Below are positions 13,570 through 26,266 of a stretch of 64,000 nt of DNA, one piece after another. Under the pieces are notes generated by a model. It was not told the DNA's origin. It did not search any database and saw only the letters and a list, made by a program, of their open reading frames with translations. Numbering within the stretch: position 1 is the first letter of the stretch; the number at the start of each line of letters is the position of its first letter. Position numbers and translations under genes: made by a program. Source of the stretch: Sapria himalayana (Eukaryota > Streptophyta > Magnoliopsida > Malpighiales > Rafflesiaceae); contig JAREIK010017896.1 in NCBI GenBank assembly GCA_029783825.1, positions 33,893 through 97,892 on the forward strand, in the 5' to 3' direction.

Positions 13570-14562
13570 TCCTCTCTCAACTCTATAATGATTGCTAAAA
13601 CTCTAACCAAAATAATTGGATCTTTTACTTTATCTCTATTATGTCTAATCATATTTGATGTTGAATCACTGGGCTATCAAAGGTAATTTGATTTATGTAC
13701 GCTAACAGACTAAACCAAACTTGTACCCCTATGTGTAAAATAGCTAGTTGTTGAGGATGCTATTTATATTGATTATTGTAATTTCTTCTAAAATATCTCT
13801 CATGCACACACTCAAAGCAATTTTTTAAAACACAGTTCACCTCTAAAAAAATAACCACCTTGTAGCCTATTAGAACAAACGAGCCTCAGGGCGGTTTGAG
13901 CAGGGCAAGAAGTATGGCTCTCTTTCAATCAAGGATCAAAAAATTTATTTTATTGGCATGTCTAAGCCCCTTTTTTATATCCTCATGGATATGAAAAGTA
14001 TCATTTCTTTCTTTTTATATTAAATGAGTTATGTATACAAGCTCACAATACCGAAAATGGTGTAAATGAATCATATTCAAATGTATAAATGGTTTTAATC
14101 ATAGCTCAAAATATTAGTCTTGCATATTGACACTTGAGGTCACAAATCAAAGGAAAAAGCCATAGTGATATTTCCAATCCCAAGAATTTTCGTTATAAAA
14201 AGTTATAAAGAGTAGTACTCGAGCTTTAACTATTTCTAGGGTCATGGCTTTTTCTCTTGAGGAATGTCCAAAGTTACAATCAATCCTAGTGCAAAGACTT
14301 TGCAAAATAAAGATAAAAAGGACAAGCTATGGTCATATCTGATACTGTGACCCAGTATTAAAGTGATTAAATATGTATTCATGATCATTCTTAGTGCCAT
14401 AACAATATGGTCAACAGAGAGACAAGTTATGGCATATTCTCATCGATATGATTTTGTGTTCTTGAGATAAAATATACAATCATGACCATTGCTAATGCTA
14501 CAATAATCTAAAGAAAGAAAGAGACCGAATTCATAACTCAGCCCATGAGTCATGACTTATTA
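13570..14562 (-). repeat. Inverted, 5'-truncated copy of the unique module (module B)
   Basis: This non-satellite stretch is the reverse complement of about 28440-29430 and 50940-51923. Shared landmarks on the opposite strand include a GAGAGAGGAACAAAATAAATT junction with the satellite, AGCCCAGTGATTCAACATC, a CATATCC-ATGA-GGATATG hairpin and degenerate CCATAACTTG repeat units. The left edge has the same satellite junction as the full copies. The right edge stops inside the module, after a sequence matching CATGACTCAAG, and goes straight into satellite of the opposite orientation. It therefore marks the orientation switch of the array. No coding frame is conserved among the three copies. Confidence 0.85.
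13972..13997. other. Hairpin in module B, inverted copy
   Basis: An 11-bp stem with a 4-nt loop (TCAT). The arms are TTTTTATATCC and GGATATGAAAA with one mismatch. It is the counterpart of the perfect 11-bp stem at 28997-29022. Confidence 0.75.
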
Positions 14563-16674
14563 ATAAGTTAGTCAAATATAATTTATATAATTTTTTTTCA
14601 ACAAAAAAAATATAGGTAAACTTATTAAAAGAAAAAAAAATTAAAAACAAAAAATTATTATATAGTAATATATTTTAATTTGTTTCTACATCATTTTAGG
14701 TTTTGTAATTATATTTTAATTGATATTTAACTTATTAATAATAGATTATTAATTTATTTTTTGATCATTATTAGAATATTTATCAATAAAAATATTTATA
14801 TTTAATTTATATGATATATAGATTTAATAATTATTATAAATAAATATTGTATTCACTTTTGAAAAATATTTTAAAATTATTATATTTTCAAACATTATAA
14901 CCTTTGAACATGTGAAAAAACAAAAAAAAAAATATTTATTATTATTATTTCATTTTTTAAATAAAACTTATAAATCACTAAATACCTAAACACTTAAATC
15001 ACTAAACTACAAAATTTCGATACCCCTATATAGATAATCATTTAAATGGGTTGACCCTAAATAATAATTAATAAATCTCCTTTTTATTTGTTTTCATTAT
15101 AATTAAAAAAATTCATTTTGATTGTTTAGTTTTTTATTTATATATATATATTAATTATAAAATAAATTGTGTTAAAAATATAATTTTTAAAAATTATTTT
15201 TCATCAAAAAATAGATAAGCTTATAAAAAGAATAAAAATTTAAAAACAAATAATTAATATTAAGTAGTATATTTTGCTTAGCTTTTGAATCATTTTAGGT
15301 TTAGATATTATATTTTAAGTAATATTAATCTTATTCATAATAGATTTTTAATTTTATTTTTGATAATTATTATAATATCTATCAATATAATTGTTTATAT
15401 TGAATTTATATGATTTATAATTATTATGATTATTATAAATTAATAATTATTCACTTTTGAAATAAATTTAACAATTATTATATTTTCAAAGGTTATAACC
15501 TTTGAAAATATCAAAAAATAATAAAAATAATTTTTTTTAATTTTTTTCTTAAATAAAAACTATAAACCACTAAATTCATACAAAGTTAAATTAGTAAACT
15601 TTTAAATCCCATGATCCCTAAATACATAAATCATTAAACTGCTATACACTACTTAATAATTTAAAAATCTAATTTTTATTTCTATTTATTATAATTTTAA
15701 ATATTCATTTTAATTATTTATTAGTTTATTTTTATAGAAATATTTATTAAAAAATAAAGTATGTGTGCGATAAATATAATTTATTTAATTTATTTTTAAT
15801 AAAAAAAATATATGCTTATAAAAGAAGTAAAAATTTAAAAATAAAAAATTATTATCCAGTAATATATTTAACTTTAATTTTGAATCAATTTGGGTTTTCT
15901 AAATATTTTTTAATTAATATCTATCTTTTTATTAATAGTTTATTAATTTAATTTTTGATCATTATTATATTATCTATCAATAAAATTGTTTATATTAAAT
16001 TTATATGATATATAATTATTAATATTATTAAAATTAAATATTGTATTCACATTTCAAAAAATTGTAAATATTATTATATTTTCAAAGGTTATAACCTATG
16101 AAAATGATAACAAATTATAGAAATTTTTTTGTTATTTTATTTTTTTATATAAAACCTATAAACCACTAAAAGCTTAAAAACATAAATCACTAAACTTCTA
16201 ATGACAAAACCTCTAAATACTTAAACTATTAAACTGGTAAACATTAATAATAAATCTTAAATCTCATTTTAATTTTTATTCAGTATAATTTTAAATTTTT
16301 ATTTTAATTATTTATCAGTTTATTTTTATATAAATATTAATTACAAAATAAATTATGTGTTAGACAAATATAATTTATATAGATTATTTTTTATTAAAAA
16401 AATATAGATAAACTTATTAAAAGAATAAAAAATTCAAAAGCAAAAAATTATTATATAGTAATATATTATATTTTGCTTCTGAATCATTTTAAGTTTTGTA
16501 ATTATATTTTAATTAATATCTATCATATTATTAATGGATTATTAATTTATTTTTTGATTATTATTAGTTTATTTATCAATAAAATTGTTTATATTTAATT
16601 TATATAATATATAAATATAATGATTTGTATAACTAAATATTGTATTCACATTTGAAAAAAAATTAAAAATTATT

Positions 16675-16706
16675 ATATTTTCAAAGGTTATAACCTTTGA
16701 AAATAT
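16675..16706. other. 32-bp perfect palindrome, satellite dyad
   Basis: Perfect loopless inverted repeat centred between 16690 and 16691 on the core GGTTATAACC. It lies about 70 bp upstream of the hAT copy 1 insertion site. Confidence 0.9.
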
Positions 16707-16766
16707 CAAAATATAATAAAAATAAATTTTTTGTTATTTTATTTTTTTAATAAAACCTATAAACCA

Positions 16767-16774
16767 CTAAATGC
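16767..16774 (+). repeat. 8-bp target site duplication, left of hAT copy 1
   Basis: CTAAATGC immediately precedes the element and is repeated exactly at 20410-20417. An 8-bp duplication is the hallmark of the hAT superfamily. The uninterrupted site (ACCACTAAATGC followed by A/C) is present in many other monomers, in the telomere-like block. Confidence 0.93.
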
Positions 16775-19700
16775 TAGGGGTGCTAATGGGATGGGACACG
16801 ATGGGGATTATAAATCTCTAGTCCCTTCCTACAGTTCGGAAATTTTTTTTTGAAGATCCAGACCCGTCCCATAGGATAAAAATATCACGATTGGATGGGA
16901 CGGAGATCGGGGATTTTGGGTAGGACAAAACAGTTCCGAGAAGGAATGGAGTTCGGACATTTTTTTCAATTTATTTACTTCAAACCGGCCAAGTTATTCC
17001 ATGTCGAAACCTTTTGTTGTACCATTTATCATTCCTTATTTATGTATCTTTCTAACTCAAATTGGGCCAATTTTGTTTTGTCAAATAGTCCGAATAGCAC
17101 AAACGAGTTCAATTATCTTGTCAAAATCTTTGATGTGCAGAAAATGATAGAAATGTTAAATTGAATGGGACCGTGTTGTGTGCTTAATTTGGTCCTTTGT
17201 TTTTTCACAAGTTGGCTTTGTTCAGCCGAGTGAAAGTTAACCATAATAGCAATACTACATTTTTTAAACAATTACTTAAAATATTAAGGAATAGCTAAAG
17301 AAGACCACAAACGTTGTTAGCATCAATTACTACTTAAGTAATTGCTAAAATTAGGCAGCTTAATATAACAAAAAAAATACGACTAATAACAAACATGATA
17401 ATAATCATTTCAAAGGTCCGTCCCGGAATAACAAAGAGAATCCAAACCCAATTAATTATCTCTTCTACAACTCCTCCCTTTTCTTCCTCCAATGTAGAAG
17501 GACAACTAGAGTTGAAAACGTGTTAATCATGTAGACATAAATTTCTAAGATGAAAGAGTAATAAAAAAAGAAAATAATACCTTATAATATTTAATACACC
17601 CATTCCAAATTTAGTTGGACAACTAAAGTTGGAATAATATTTGGATCTTGTGGCCCCACTGAAAATTGTAATTGAACCATATTTTTATTAAATTGAATGA
17701 ATAAAATAAGTAAAAGTGAAATTAAAATTTACAAGATTTGTATACTAACCTGATTCATTTTCATCAAGGTCTTGAACTAATTCTTCAATTTCAATAGGTT
17801 TGTTTGAGCTTCTCAACCAATCTTGTAGACATATGAGAACTTCAGCTGTAATAGGTGTTAAAGAACTCCTAAATTTATCTAAAGTTTTCCCCCCAGTGCT
17901 AAATGTAGATTCGTAGGCCACAGAAGATGCTTGGATAGCAAATACATCCCTTGCTACATTTGCCAAAGAAGGATACCTAACCTCATTTACCTTCCACCAG
18001 TTTAGAAGATCAAAATCAATTCTAATTTTTTCAAGTTTGTCCTACTAGTACCTATCCAACTCTTCCAAAGCTGCAACTTCTTGTTCTTTCTCCAATTCAA
18101 CAAAACAAATCATCAACATAAGTATCACTACCATCAAAGAAATCATCATTTTTCTTCAACATAGTAGAAGAGAAATCATCTTCTTTTGATTCATCTTTGT
18201 TTAAATCTTCATAATCATCCATCATCTCATTTAAAGCATTTATAACATTTTTCACCAAATTTTTAGCCAATTCCTCTCCATAATGATAAGTGAGCTTAAC
18301 CTTGAGATATTTGACCTTATATCTAGGATCCAACTTTACTGCTACAAAAAGCATAATATTTGTTGACTGAAGAGAACCCCAATATTTGTTGAATTTATGC
18401 ATCATTTTCATACCCATTTCAGACACCATTGTATCTCTACTATTTTCACAATGCTCAATTTTTTTCAAAATTCGAATAATCTTAGGAAAATAAACACTAG
18501 AGGTAGAATATTATGAGCCAGAAAATTTACAAGTTACCTCATAAAAAGTTTTCAAGAAACGAGCCAAAATTTTGGTGTTTGTTCAGTCTCTCTCAGTTGG
18601 AACGTTTGAACCAAACTCCTTCAAAAACCTTTAGTCTTTGTCCTCCAACTTATCAAATTCTTTTTGATATTTTATATCAGTTTGTAGCATCAAATAAGTT
18701 GAATTACATCTTGTAGGACAATCTAATTGCAATGAAGATCCATATGTCAAGTTTGCTTCTTCAACACATAAATTAAACATATCTAATCTTTTAGGACTGC
18801 TCCTCACATTTTTCACCACACCTCTAATTTTTTGAATAGCACCCTCAACTACTGCAATGCCATCTCTGAAAATTAAGTTTAGGATATGAGCACAACATCT
18901 CATGTGAAAATGCTAGCCTTTCAAAGGTACAACACTTTTCGTCACTAGCATTTTTTTCAATTGTTCAACTACAACATCATTATTTGATGCATTGTCAATA
19001 ATAATGAAAATCAACTTTCTCAAACCCCATTCATTCATGTAAAACTCAATAGCATTTCAAATATTAACTCCAGAATGACTTTTAATTATACAAAATTTCA
19101 AAAGCATTTTATGCATATTCCATTGAGAATCAATGTAATGAACAGTCAAACATATATAAGACAAATTTTGAATGCTAGTCCAAGTGTCGGTAATCAATGA
19201 AACTTTACAACAATGAGATATGCTAACAAATAATTTCTTTTTTTCCTTCACAAACAAAGAAAAAAAATCTTTCAACACAGAGTGCCTACAACAAACTCAT
19301 GCCTCTCAACAAAACAAAAAGGAAATTCATCTTTTATGATCATTTTCACCAAAGTCTCCCTAACTAGTTGTTGATCAAATTTCCAACAAGTTAATTTGGT
19401 ATCCTCTGAACTAGTACCTTTAGTGAAACTCAACAAAGATTGTGACTTGTTTTTACCTTTGTGAGCTTCTATTAATTCTTTTTTGTGTGGAAATTTCCGA
19501 CAAGTCTTTCTAAAGTATTTCCATAAACCTGAAGTACCTTGATCACTTTTTGTATTCTTTCCTGCACCATATACAAGCTGCCCTACCAGTTTCATTTCCC
19601 TCTGAATCAACTAATATCTCATAAGTTTCCCAAACAGCAGACTTATACTTTTTATGAGCTTGAGGTTTAGATGTACCTTGACTTTCTTTTACAATTAGAA

Positions 19701-20409
19701 TTGAAGAACCTGCGGTAACAATAGGAAGGTTCGTGAAAAAATGATGATTGGATTTACCTAGTACTTTGATATTTTGAGATGTCATCATCTTCAATTTATT
19801 GTATTTTTCATTTACCGCTGGATTGTGCCATCTGCATTGCCATTAATTAATATGATATGTTAAGCATAAATACAAATAAATATTTCAAACAAGCAAGCTC
19901 TTCAAAACTGACTGTGACACATTCAGCCAAACCACAACACCACAACCAATACTCAACAAAAATGACTGAGACACATAATAATAAAATTAATCACTCAATT
20001 CTCATCAGAAAAACAAACCAAAAGGCTGGTGGCATCTGGAACACGGTGGAGGCAACAAGAAGTACGATGGACAAGGATTGGACCTAGCTGAACACGGCTG
20101 TAATGGTATGAGGGGGCCTGGAACTCGTCGGAACATCAATAGATGCATCGGAATTGGATGGGCAGTAGCGAAATTGGTGGCATATTCATGTTATATATAT
20201 ATATATTCCTCGTTATAGTATCAGGTTTTTTAGCATGGGACGGTTCTCGGAATGGATATTGCTTAAGATCCTGAACCATCCCAAAAGAAAAAATACTTGA
20301 CAAAATTGGATGAGAAAAGTCAAAGTCAACGGATTTTTCTCAGTCCCGATTGTTTCGGGACAAGACTTCGGGTCGGGTCACGAATCTCCGAATCCCGTGA
20401 GCAGCCCTA
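16775..20409 (-). mobile_element. hAT DNA transposon, copy 1 (defective)
   Basis: A 3.6-kb element with hAT-type terminal inverted repeats. The left end is TAGGGGTGCTAATGGGATGG; the right end read inward on the other strand is TAGGGCTGCTCACGGGATTC. It is flanked by a perfect 8-bp duplication (CTAAATGC). It carries a decayed transposase pseudogene on the minus strand (17745-19794). The outer ~400 bp at each end are more GC-rich, with repeated GGGAC/TCCCG words typical of hAT subterminal regions. A short (TA)n run lies near 20192-20205. Base composition differs sharply from the satellite around it. Copy 2 at 40328-44021 occupies the same satellite position, so the pair arose by duplication of the region, not by two insertions. 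Confidence 0.93.
17745..19794 (-). pseudogene. hAT transposase pseudogene (BED finger, RICESLEEPER-like), copy 1
   Basis: Remnant of the enzyme that cuts and pastes hAT elements in the nucleus. Reading on the minus strand, about 19794-19480 is a BED-type zinc finger (AACIWCRKEYKK, then a frameshift near 19550, then GTSGLWKYFRKTC). 19278-19057 is catalytic-core sequence (SLITDTWTSIQNLSYICLTVHYID). 18903-18631 is RCCAHILNLI...KIRGVVKNVRSSPKRL with a TRCNSTYLML motif where the family has TRWNSTYLML. 18468-18097 holds KFNKYWGSL...AVKLDPRYK. 17966-17745 is the C-terminal dimerisation region (ARDVFAIQASSVAYESTFS, TLDKFRSSL). Breaks: at least one frameshift, an in-frame TAG (18913-18915) shared with copy 2, a ~40-bp deletion near 19285 relative to copy 2, and several stops between 19056 and 18904. 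The last codons abut a GTTAGT donor-like sequence, so a 3' intron is possible. Not functional. Confidence 0.9.
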
Positions 20410-20417
20410 CTAAATGC
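20410..20417 (+). repeat. 8-bp target site duplication, right of hAT copy 1
   Basis: CTAAATGC, identical to 16767-16774. The satellite resumes here as CTAAATGCATATAAAG. Confidence 0.93.
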
Positions 20418-23400
20418 ATATAAAGTTAAATCAGTAAACTCCAAAACCTCGTAATGCCTAAATACATAAAATATTAAACCGCTAAATACTACTTAATAAT
20501 TAATAAATCTATTTTTTATTGTTATTTATTATATTTTTTTAATATTCATTTTAATTATTTATTAGTGTATTTATTTAGAAATATTTATTACAAAATAAAT
20601 TATGAGTGGGACAAATATAATTTTAATAATATATTATTTATCTAATAAAAATATACGGTTATAAAAAAAGTATAAATTTAAAAATTAAAAATTATTATCA
20701 AGTAATATAAGTTACTTTAATTTTGAATCAATTTAGGTTTTTTAAATATTTTTTAATTAATATCTATCTTAATATTAATAGTTTATAAATTTAATTTTTG
20801 ATCATTATTATAATATCTATCAATAAAATTATATATATTAAATTTATATGATATATAATTATTAATATTATTATAACAAAATATAGTATTAAAATTTCAA
20901 AAAATTTTAAATATTATTATATTTTCAAATGTTATAACCTATGAAAATGATAAAAAATTATTGAATTTTTTTATTATTTTATTTTTTTAAATAAAACCTA
21001 TAAACCACTAAAAGCCTAAAAACATAAATCCGTAAACTTCTAACGACAAAAATTCTAAAATCATTAAACTGGTATACATTAATAATAAATCATAAATCTC
21101 ATTTTAATTTTTATTCAGTATAATTTTAAATTTTTATTTTAATTAATTATCAATTTATTTTATAGAAATATAAATAACAAAATAAATTATTAGTGAGACA
21201 AATCTAATTTAAATTAAACTGGTATCCCTAAATAATAAATAATAAATCTCATTTTTTTTAATTAAAATTTTAAATATTCATTTTAATTATTTATTTTTTA
21301 TTTATATATAAATATTAATTACAAAATAAATTGATGATAGACAAAAATAATTTATATAAATTATTTTTCATCAAAAACATTATTGAAAAACTTTTTAAAA
21401 GAAAAAAAATTTCAAAACAAAAAATTATTATATAGTAATATATTTTGCTTTCCTTCTGAATCATTTTAGGTTTTGTAAATATATTTTAATTGATATCTAT
21501 CTAATTAATAAAAGATTATTAATTTATTTTTTAATAAATTTTAGAATATTTATCAATAAAATTGTTTATATTGAATTTATATGATATATAATTATTATGA
21601 ATATTATAAATAAATATTTATTCACTTTTTGAAAAGAATTTAAAAATTATTATATTTTAAAAGGTTATAACCTTTGAAAATATGAAAAAAAAAATAAACA
21701 TAATTTTTTATATTTTATTTTTTAAATAAAAACTATAAACCACTAAATACATACAGAGTTATATCAGTAAACTTCTAAACAGCGTAATGCCTAAATACAT
21801 AAACCATTAAACTTCTATATACTACTTAATAATTAATAAATCTAATTTTTATTTCTATTTATTATAATTTTAAATATTCATTTTAATTATTTATTAGTTT
21901 ATCTTTATAGAAATATTTATTACAAATTAAATTATGAGAGCGACATATATATTTTAATTAATTTATTTTTAATGAAAAAAAATATACGCTTATAAAAGAA
22001 GTAAAAATTTAAAAATTAAAAATTATTATCCAGTAATATATTTTACTTTAATTTTGAATCAATTTGGGTTTTGTAAATATTTTTTAATCGATATCAATCT
22101 TTTTATAAATAGTTTATTAATTTAAATTTTGATCATTAATATATTATCTATCAATAAAATTGTTTATATTGAATTTATATGATATATAATTATTAATATT
22201 ATTATAACAAAATATTGTATTCACATTTCAAAGAATATTAAATATTCTTATATTTTCAAAGGTTATAAGATATGAAAATGAGAAAAAATTACTAATTTTT
22301 TTTTGTTATTTTATTGTTTAAATAAAAGCTATAAACCACTAAATGCCTAAAAACATAAATTGCTAATCTCCTAAATGACAAAACCTTTAAATACTTAAAC
22401 TATTAAACAGGTGTACATTAATAAAAAATCATAAATCTCAATTTAATTTTTATTAAGTATAATTTTTAATTTTTATTTTAATTATTTATCAGTTTATTTT
22501 TATAAAAATATTAATTACAAAATAAATTATTAGTGAGACATATCTAATTTAAATAATTAATTTTTCATCAAAAAATATATATATCCTTATAAAAAGAGGC
22601 AAAATCTTAAAAACAAAAATTTATTATTTAGTAATATATTTTATTTTTATTTTGAATCATTTTAGATTTTGCAATTATATTTTAAATTATATCATTCTTA
22701 TTAATAATAGTTTATTAATTTTTTATTGATCAGTATTATAATATCTATTAATAAAATTCTTTATATTGAGTTTACATTATATATAATTATTAATATTAGT
22801 ATTATTGAATATTATATTAACATTTAAAAAAAATTAAAAGTATTATAATTTCAAAGATTATAACATGCAAAAATTAAAAAAAAATCAAAAAATTAAATTT
22901 TTTATTTTTTCATTCTTAAAATAAAAACTATAAATCACTAAAGGCCTAAACACTTAAATCACTAAAACCCAAAACCTAAATACTTAAACCATTAAACTAG
23001 TATATCCTGAATAATAAATAATAAATCTTTATTTATTTGTTTTCATTATAATTTTAAATATTCATTTTAATTATTTATTAGTTTATTTTTATAGAATAAT
23101 AAATTAAAAATTACTTATGAGGAAGATAAATATAATTTAAATAATTTACTTTTAATAACAAAAAATATAAACTTATAAAAAGAAGCAAAACATCAAAGAA
23201 AGTATTATTTTGTAATATATTTTACTTTGATTATGAATGAATTTAAAGTTTTGCAAATATATTTAAAATAATATCTATCTTATTAATAATAGTTTATTAA
23301 TTTGTTTTTTGATCAATAATATAATATATTTCAATATTATTATTTATATTGAATTTACATGATATATAATTATTAAGATTATCATAACTAAATATAGTAT

Positions 23401-24556
23401 TCACATATAAAAAAATTTAAAAATTGATATATTTTCAAAGTTTATAACCTTCAAAATTTAGAAAAAATAACAAAAATGAATTTGTTGTTATATCATTATT
23501 TAAATAAAACTTACAACCCATTAAATGCCAAAATACATAAATATCTAAACTCCTAACCCTCGAAGCCCATAATTACTTAAACCTTTAAACTCGTAAACCT
23601 TAAATATAATTTAAATAATTTATAGAAATATTAGTTACAAATAAATTATGAGTGATACAAATATAATTTAAATAATATATTTTTGATCAAAAAAACATAT
23701 AAGCTTATAAAATAATGTAAAAACTAAAAAAATTATTATTTAGTAATAAATTTTACTTTGATTTTGAATTATTTTAGGTTTTTTAATTATATTTTAATTT
23801 ATATCTATCATATTAATAATAATTTATTAATTTATTTTTTGATAATTGATATAATAACTATCAATAAAATTATTTATATTTAGTTTATATTCTATATAGT
23901 TATAATATTTATTAATACTAAATATTGTATTCACATTTTAAAAAAAATTTAAAATTAATATATTTTCAAATGTTATAACCTTTGAAAATGTGAAAAAATA
24001 ACAATAATAATTTTTTTGTTATTTCATTGTTTTAATAAATCCTATAAACCACTAAATGCCTAATTACTTAAATCAATAACTTCTAAATCTCGAAAACAAT
24101 AAAAAGATGTTAATTTTAAACCAGTATACCCTAAATAATAAATAATAAATCTCAATATTTTTATTTTCATTATAATTTAAAATATTCATTTTAATTATTT
24201 ATTTATTTATTTTTATATAATTATTAATTACAGAATAAATTGAGTTATACAAATATACTTTATATAATTATTTTTCATCAAAAAAATATAGATAAACTTT
24301 TTAAAACAAAAAAAATTCAAAACAAAAAATTATTATATAGTAATATATTTTACTTTATTTCTGAATCATTTTAGGTTTTGTAATTATATTTAAATTTATA
24401 TTTATCTTATTAATAATAGATTATTAATTTATTGTTTGATTATTATTAGAATATTTATGAATAAAAATATTTCTATTTAATTTATATGATATATAAATAT
24501 ACTGATTATTATAACTAAATATAGTATTCACTTTTGAAAAAAAATTAAAAATTATT

Positions 24557-24588
24557 ATATTTTCAAAGGTTATAACCTTTGAAAATAT
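24557..24588. other. 32-bp perfect palindrome, satellite dyad
   Basis: Perfect loopless inverted repeat centred between 24572 and 24573, with arms running out through TATTTTC/GAAAATA. Neighbouring monomers carry the same dyad with one to several mismatches, such as a GTTATCATC core at 25877. Confidence 0.9.
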
Positions 24589-25876
24589 CAAAAAAAAATA
24601 AATAAATTTTTTGATAATTTTTTAAATAACACCTATAAACCTCTAAATTCATACATAGTTAAATCAGTAAACTCCTAAACCCTATAATGCCAAAATACAT
24701 AAACCATTAAACTGATATATACTACTTAATAATTAATAAATCTAATTTTTAATTCTATTTATTATAATTTTAAATATTCATTTTAATTATTATTAGTTTA
24801 TTTTTAAAGAAATATTTATTACAAAATAAATTATGAGTGCTACAAATATAATTTAAAAATCATATATGCTTATAAAAGAAAGTAAAAATTTAAAAATAAT
24901 AAATTGTTATTCAAAAATATATTTTACTATAATTTTGAATCAATTTAGGTTTTGTAATTATTTTTTAATTAATATCTATCTTAATATCAATAGTTTATAA
25001 ATTTAATTTTGATCATTATTATAATATATATCAATAAAATTATTTATTGAATTTATATGATATATAAATATTAATATTATTATAACTAAGTATTGTATTC
25101 ACATTTCAAAAAATTTTAAATATTTTTATATTTTCAAAGGTTATATAACCTATGAAAATGAGAAAAAATTATAGCAAATTTTTTTGATATTTTATTTTTT
25201 TAAATAAAACATATAAACCACTAAAAGCCTAAAAACATAAATCGCTAAAATCCTAAATGAAAAAACCTCTAAATACTTAAAGCATTAAACATGTATACAG
25301 TAAAAATAAATCATAAATCTCATTTTAAATTTTATTCAATATAAATTTAAATTTAAATTTTTATTATTTTTATAGAAATATTAATTACAAAATAAATTAT
25401 TAGTGATACAGATCTAATTTAAATTAAAATAGTATCCCTAAATAATAAATAATAAATCTCATTTTTTTTCATGATAATTTTAAATATTCATTATAATTAT
25501 GTATTTGTTTATTTATATAAAAATATTAATTACAAAATAAATTGAGCTAGAAAAAAATAATTTATATAAATTATTTTTCATCAAAAAAGTATAGATAAAC
25601 TTTTTAAAAGAAAAAAAATTTTCAAAACAAAAAATTATTATATAGTAATATATTTTGATTTGCTTCTAAATCAATTTAGGTTTTGTAAATATATTTTAAT
25701 TGAAATCTAACTTATTAATAATAGATTATTAATTTATTTTTTGTTCATTATTAGAATATTTATCAATAGAATTGTTTATATTAAATTTAGAAGATATATA
25801 ATTATAAAGATTATTATAACTAAATATTATATTTACATTTGAAAATAATTTAAAAATTATTATATTTTTAAAGGTT

Positions 25877-26266
25877 ATCATCTTTGAAAATGAGATAAAA
25901 TCACAAAAATAATTTTTTTTTATTTTATTATTTATATAAAACCTATAAACTACTAAAAGCCTAAACGCTTAAATCATTAAACTCCTAAACCCCAAAACCC
26001 CAAAACCCTTAAATACTTAAACATTTAAACCATCTTTAAAGGTTTAAGAATTTATAAATAATATATAAATATCTATCAATAAATAATAGTTTATTAAATT
26101 ATTTTTTGATCATTGTTATATTTATATTTATATTTAGTTTATTACTATCTATCAATAAAATGGTTTATTTTTATTTTACATGATATATATTTTTTATGTT
26201 TTTTATAACTAAATATTGTATCCACATTTAAAAAAAATTTAGAAATTATTATATTTATAAAGGTTA
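25877..26266 (-). repeat. Short (~390-bp) satellite monomer, deletion type 1
   Basis: Two palindromes only 389 bp apart. The telomere-like block ends in ACCATCTTTAAAGGTTTAAG and joins directly to TTTATAAATAATATATAAAT, skipping about 200 bp of the usual monomer. The same join occurs at 36484-36874 and 48365-48753, so it makes a good marker for higher-order units. Confidence 0.8.
25938..26031 (-). repeat. Degenerate telomere-like block inside a satellite monomer (clear example)
   Basis: A run of CCTAAA/CTTAAA-like words spaced every 7-11 bp, including CTCCTAAACCCCAAAACCCC near 25981-26000. Every monomer has an equivalent block (CCTATAAACCACTAAATGCC..., or its complement in the forward array). 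It resembles decayed plant telomere repeats (CCCTAAA), but the register is irregular, so this is resemblance and not proof of telomeric descent. Confidence 0.6.

Larger units (their letters stand above)
14563..16774 (-). repeat. Satellite array, reverse orientation, up to hAT copy 1
   Basis: Same satellite family as 1-13569 but on the opposite strand. Palindrome centres are near 14897, 15495, 16092 and 16690. The monomers at 14.9 and 15.5 kb most resemble those near 61.14 and 61.74 kb, sharing a distinctive CAAAATTCCGATA-like stretch, TTCATTTTGATTGTT and GTAATATNAATCTTATTC features. No gene seen. Confidence 0.92.

Noticed and set aside
15763..15951. Short I/L/N/K/Y-rich frames throughout the satellite (also 32493-32702, 35385-35603, 38563-38754, 54667-54900)
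   Set aside because: They recur at the same monomer position in both orientations, lack any domain, and are expected by chance in tandem AT-rich DNA.
16895..17164. 89-codon plus-strand frame at the left end of hAT copy 1, and 43689-44057 near the right end of copy 2
   Set aside because: They lie in non-coding terminal parts of the transposon, opposite the transposase strand, and the counterparts in the other copy are broken.
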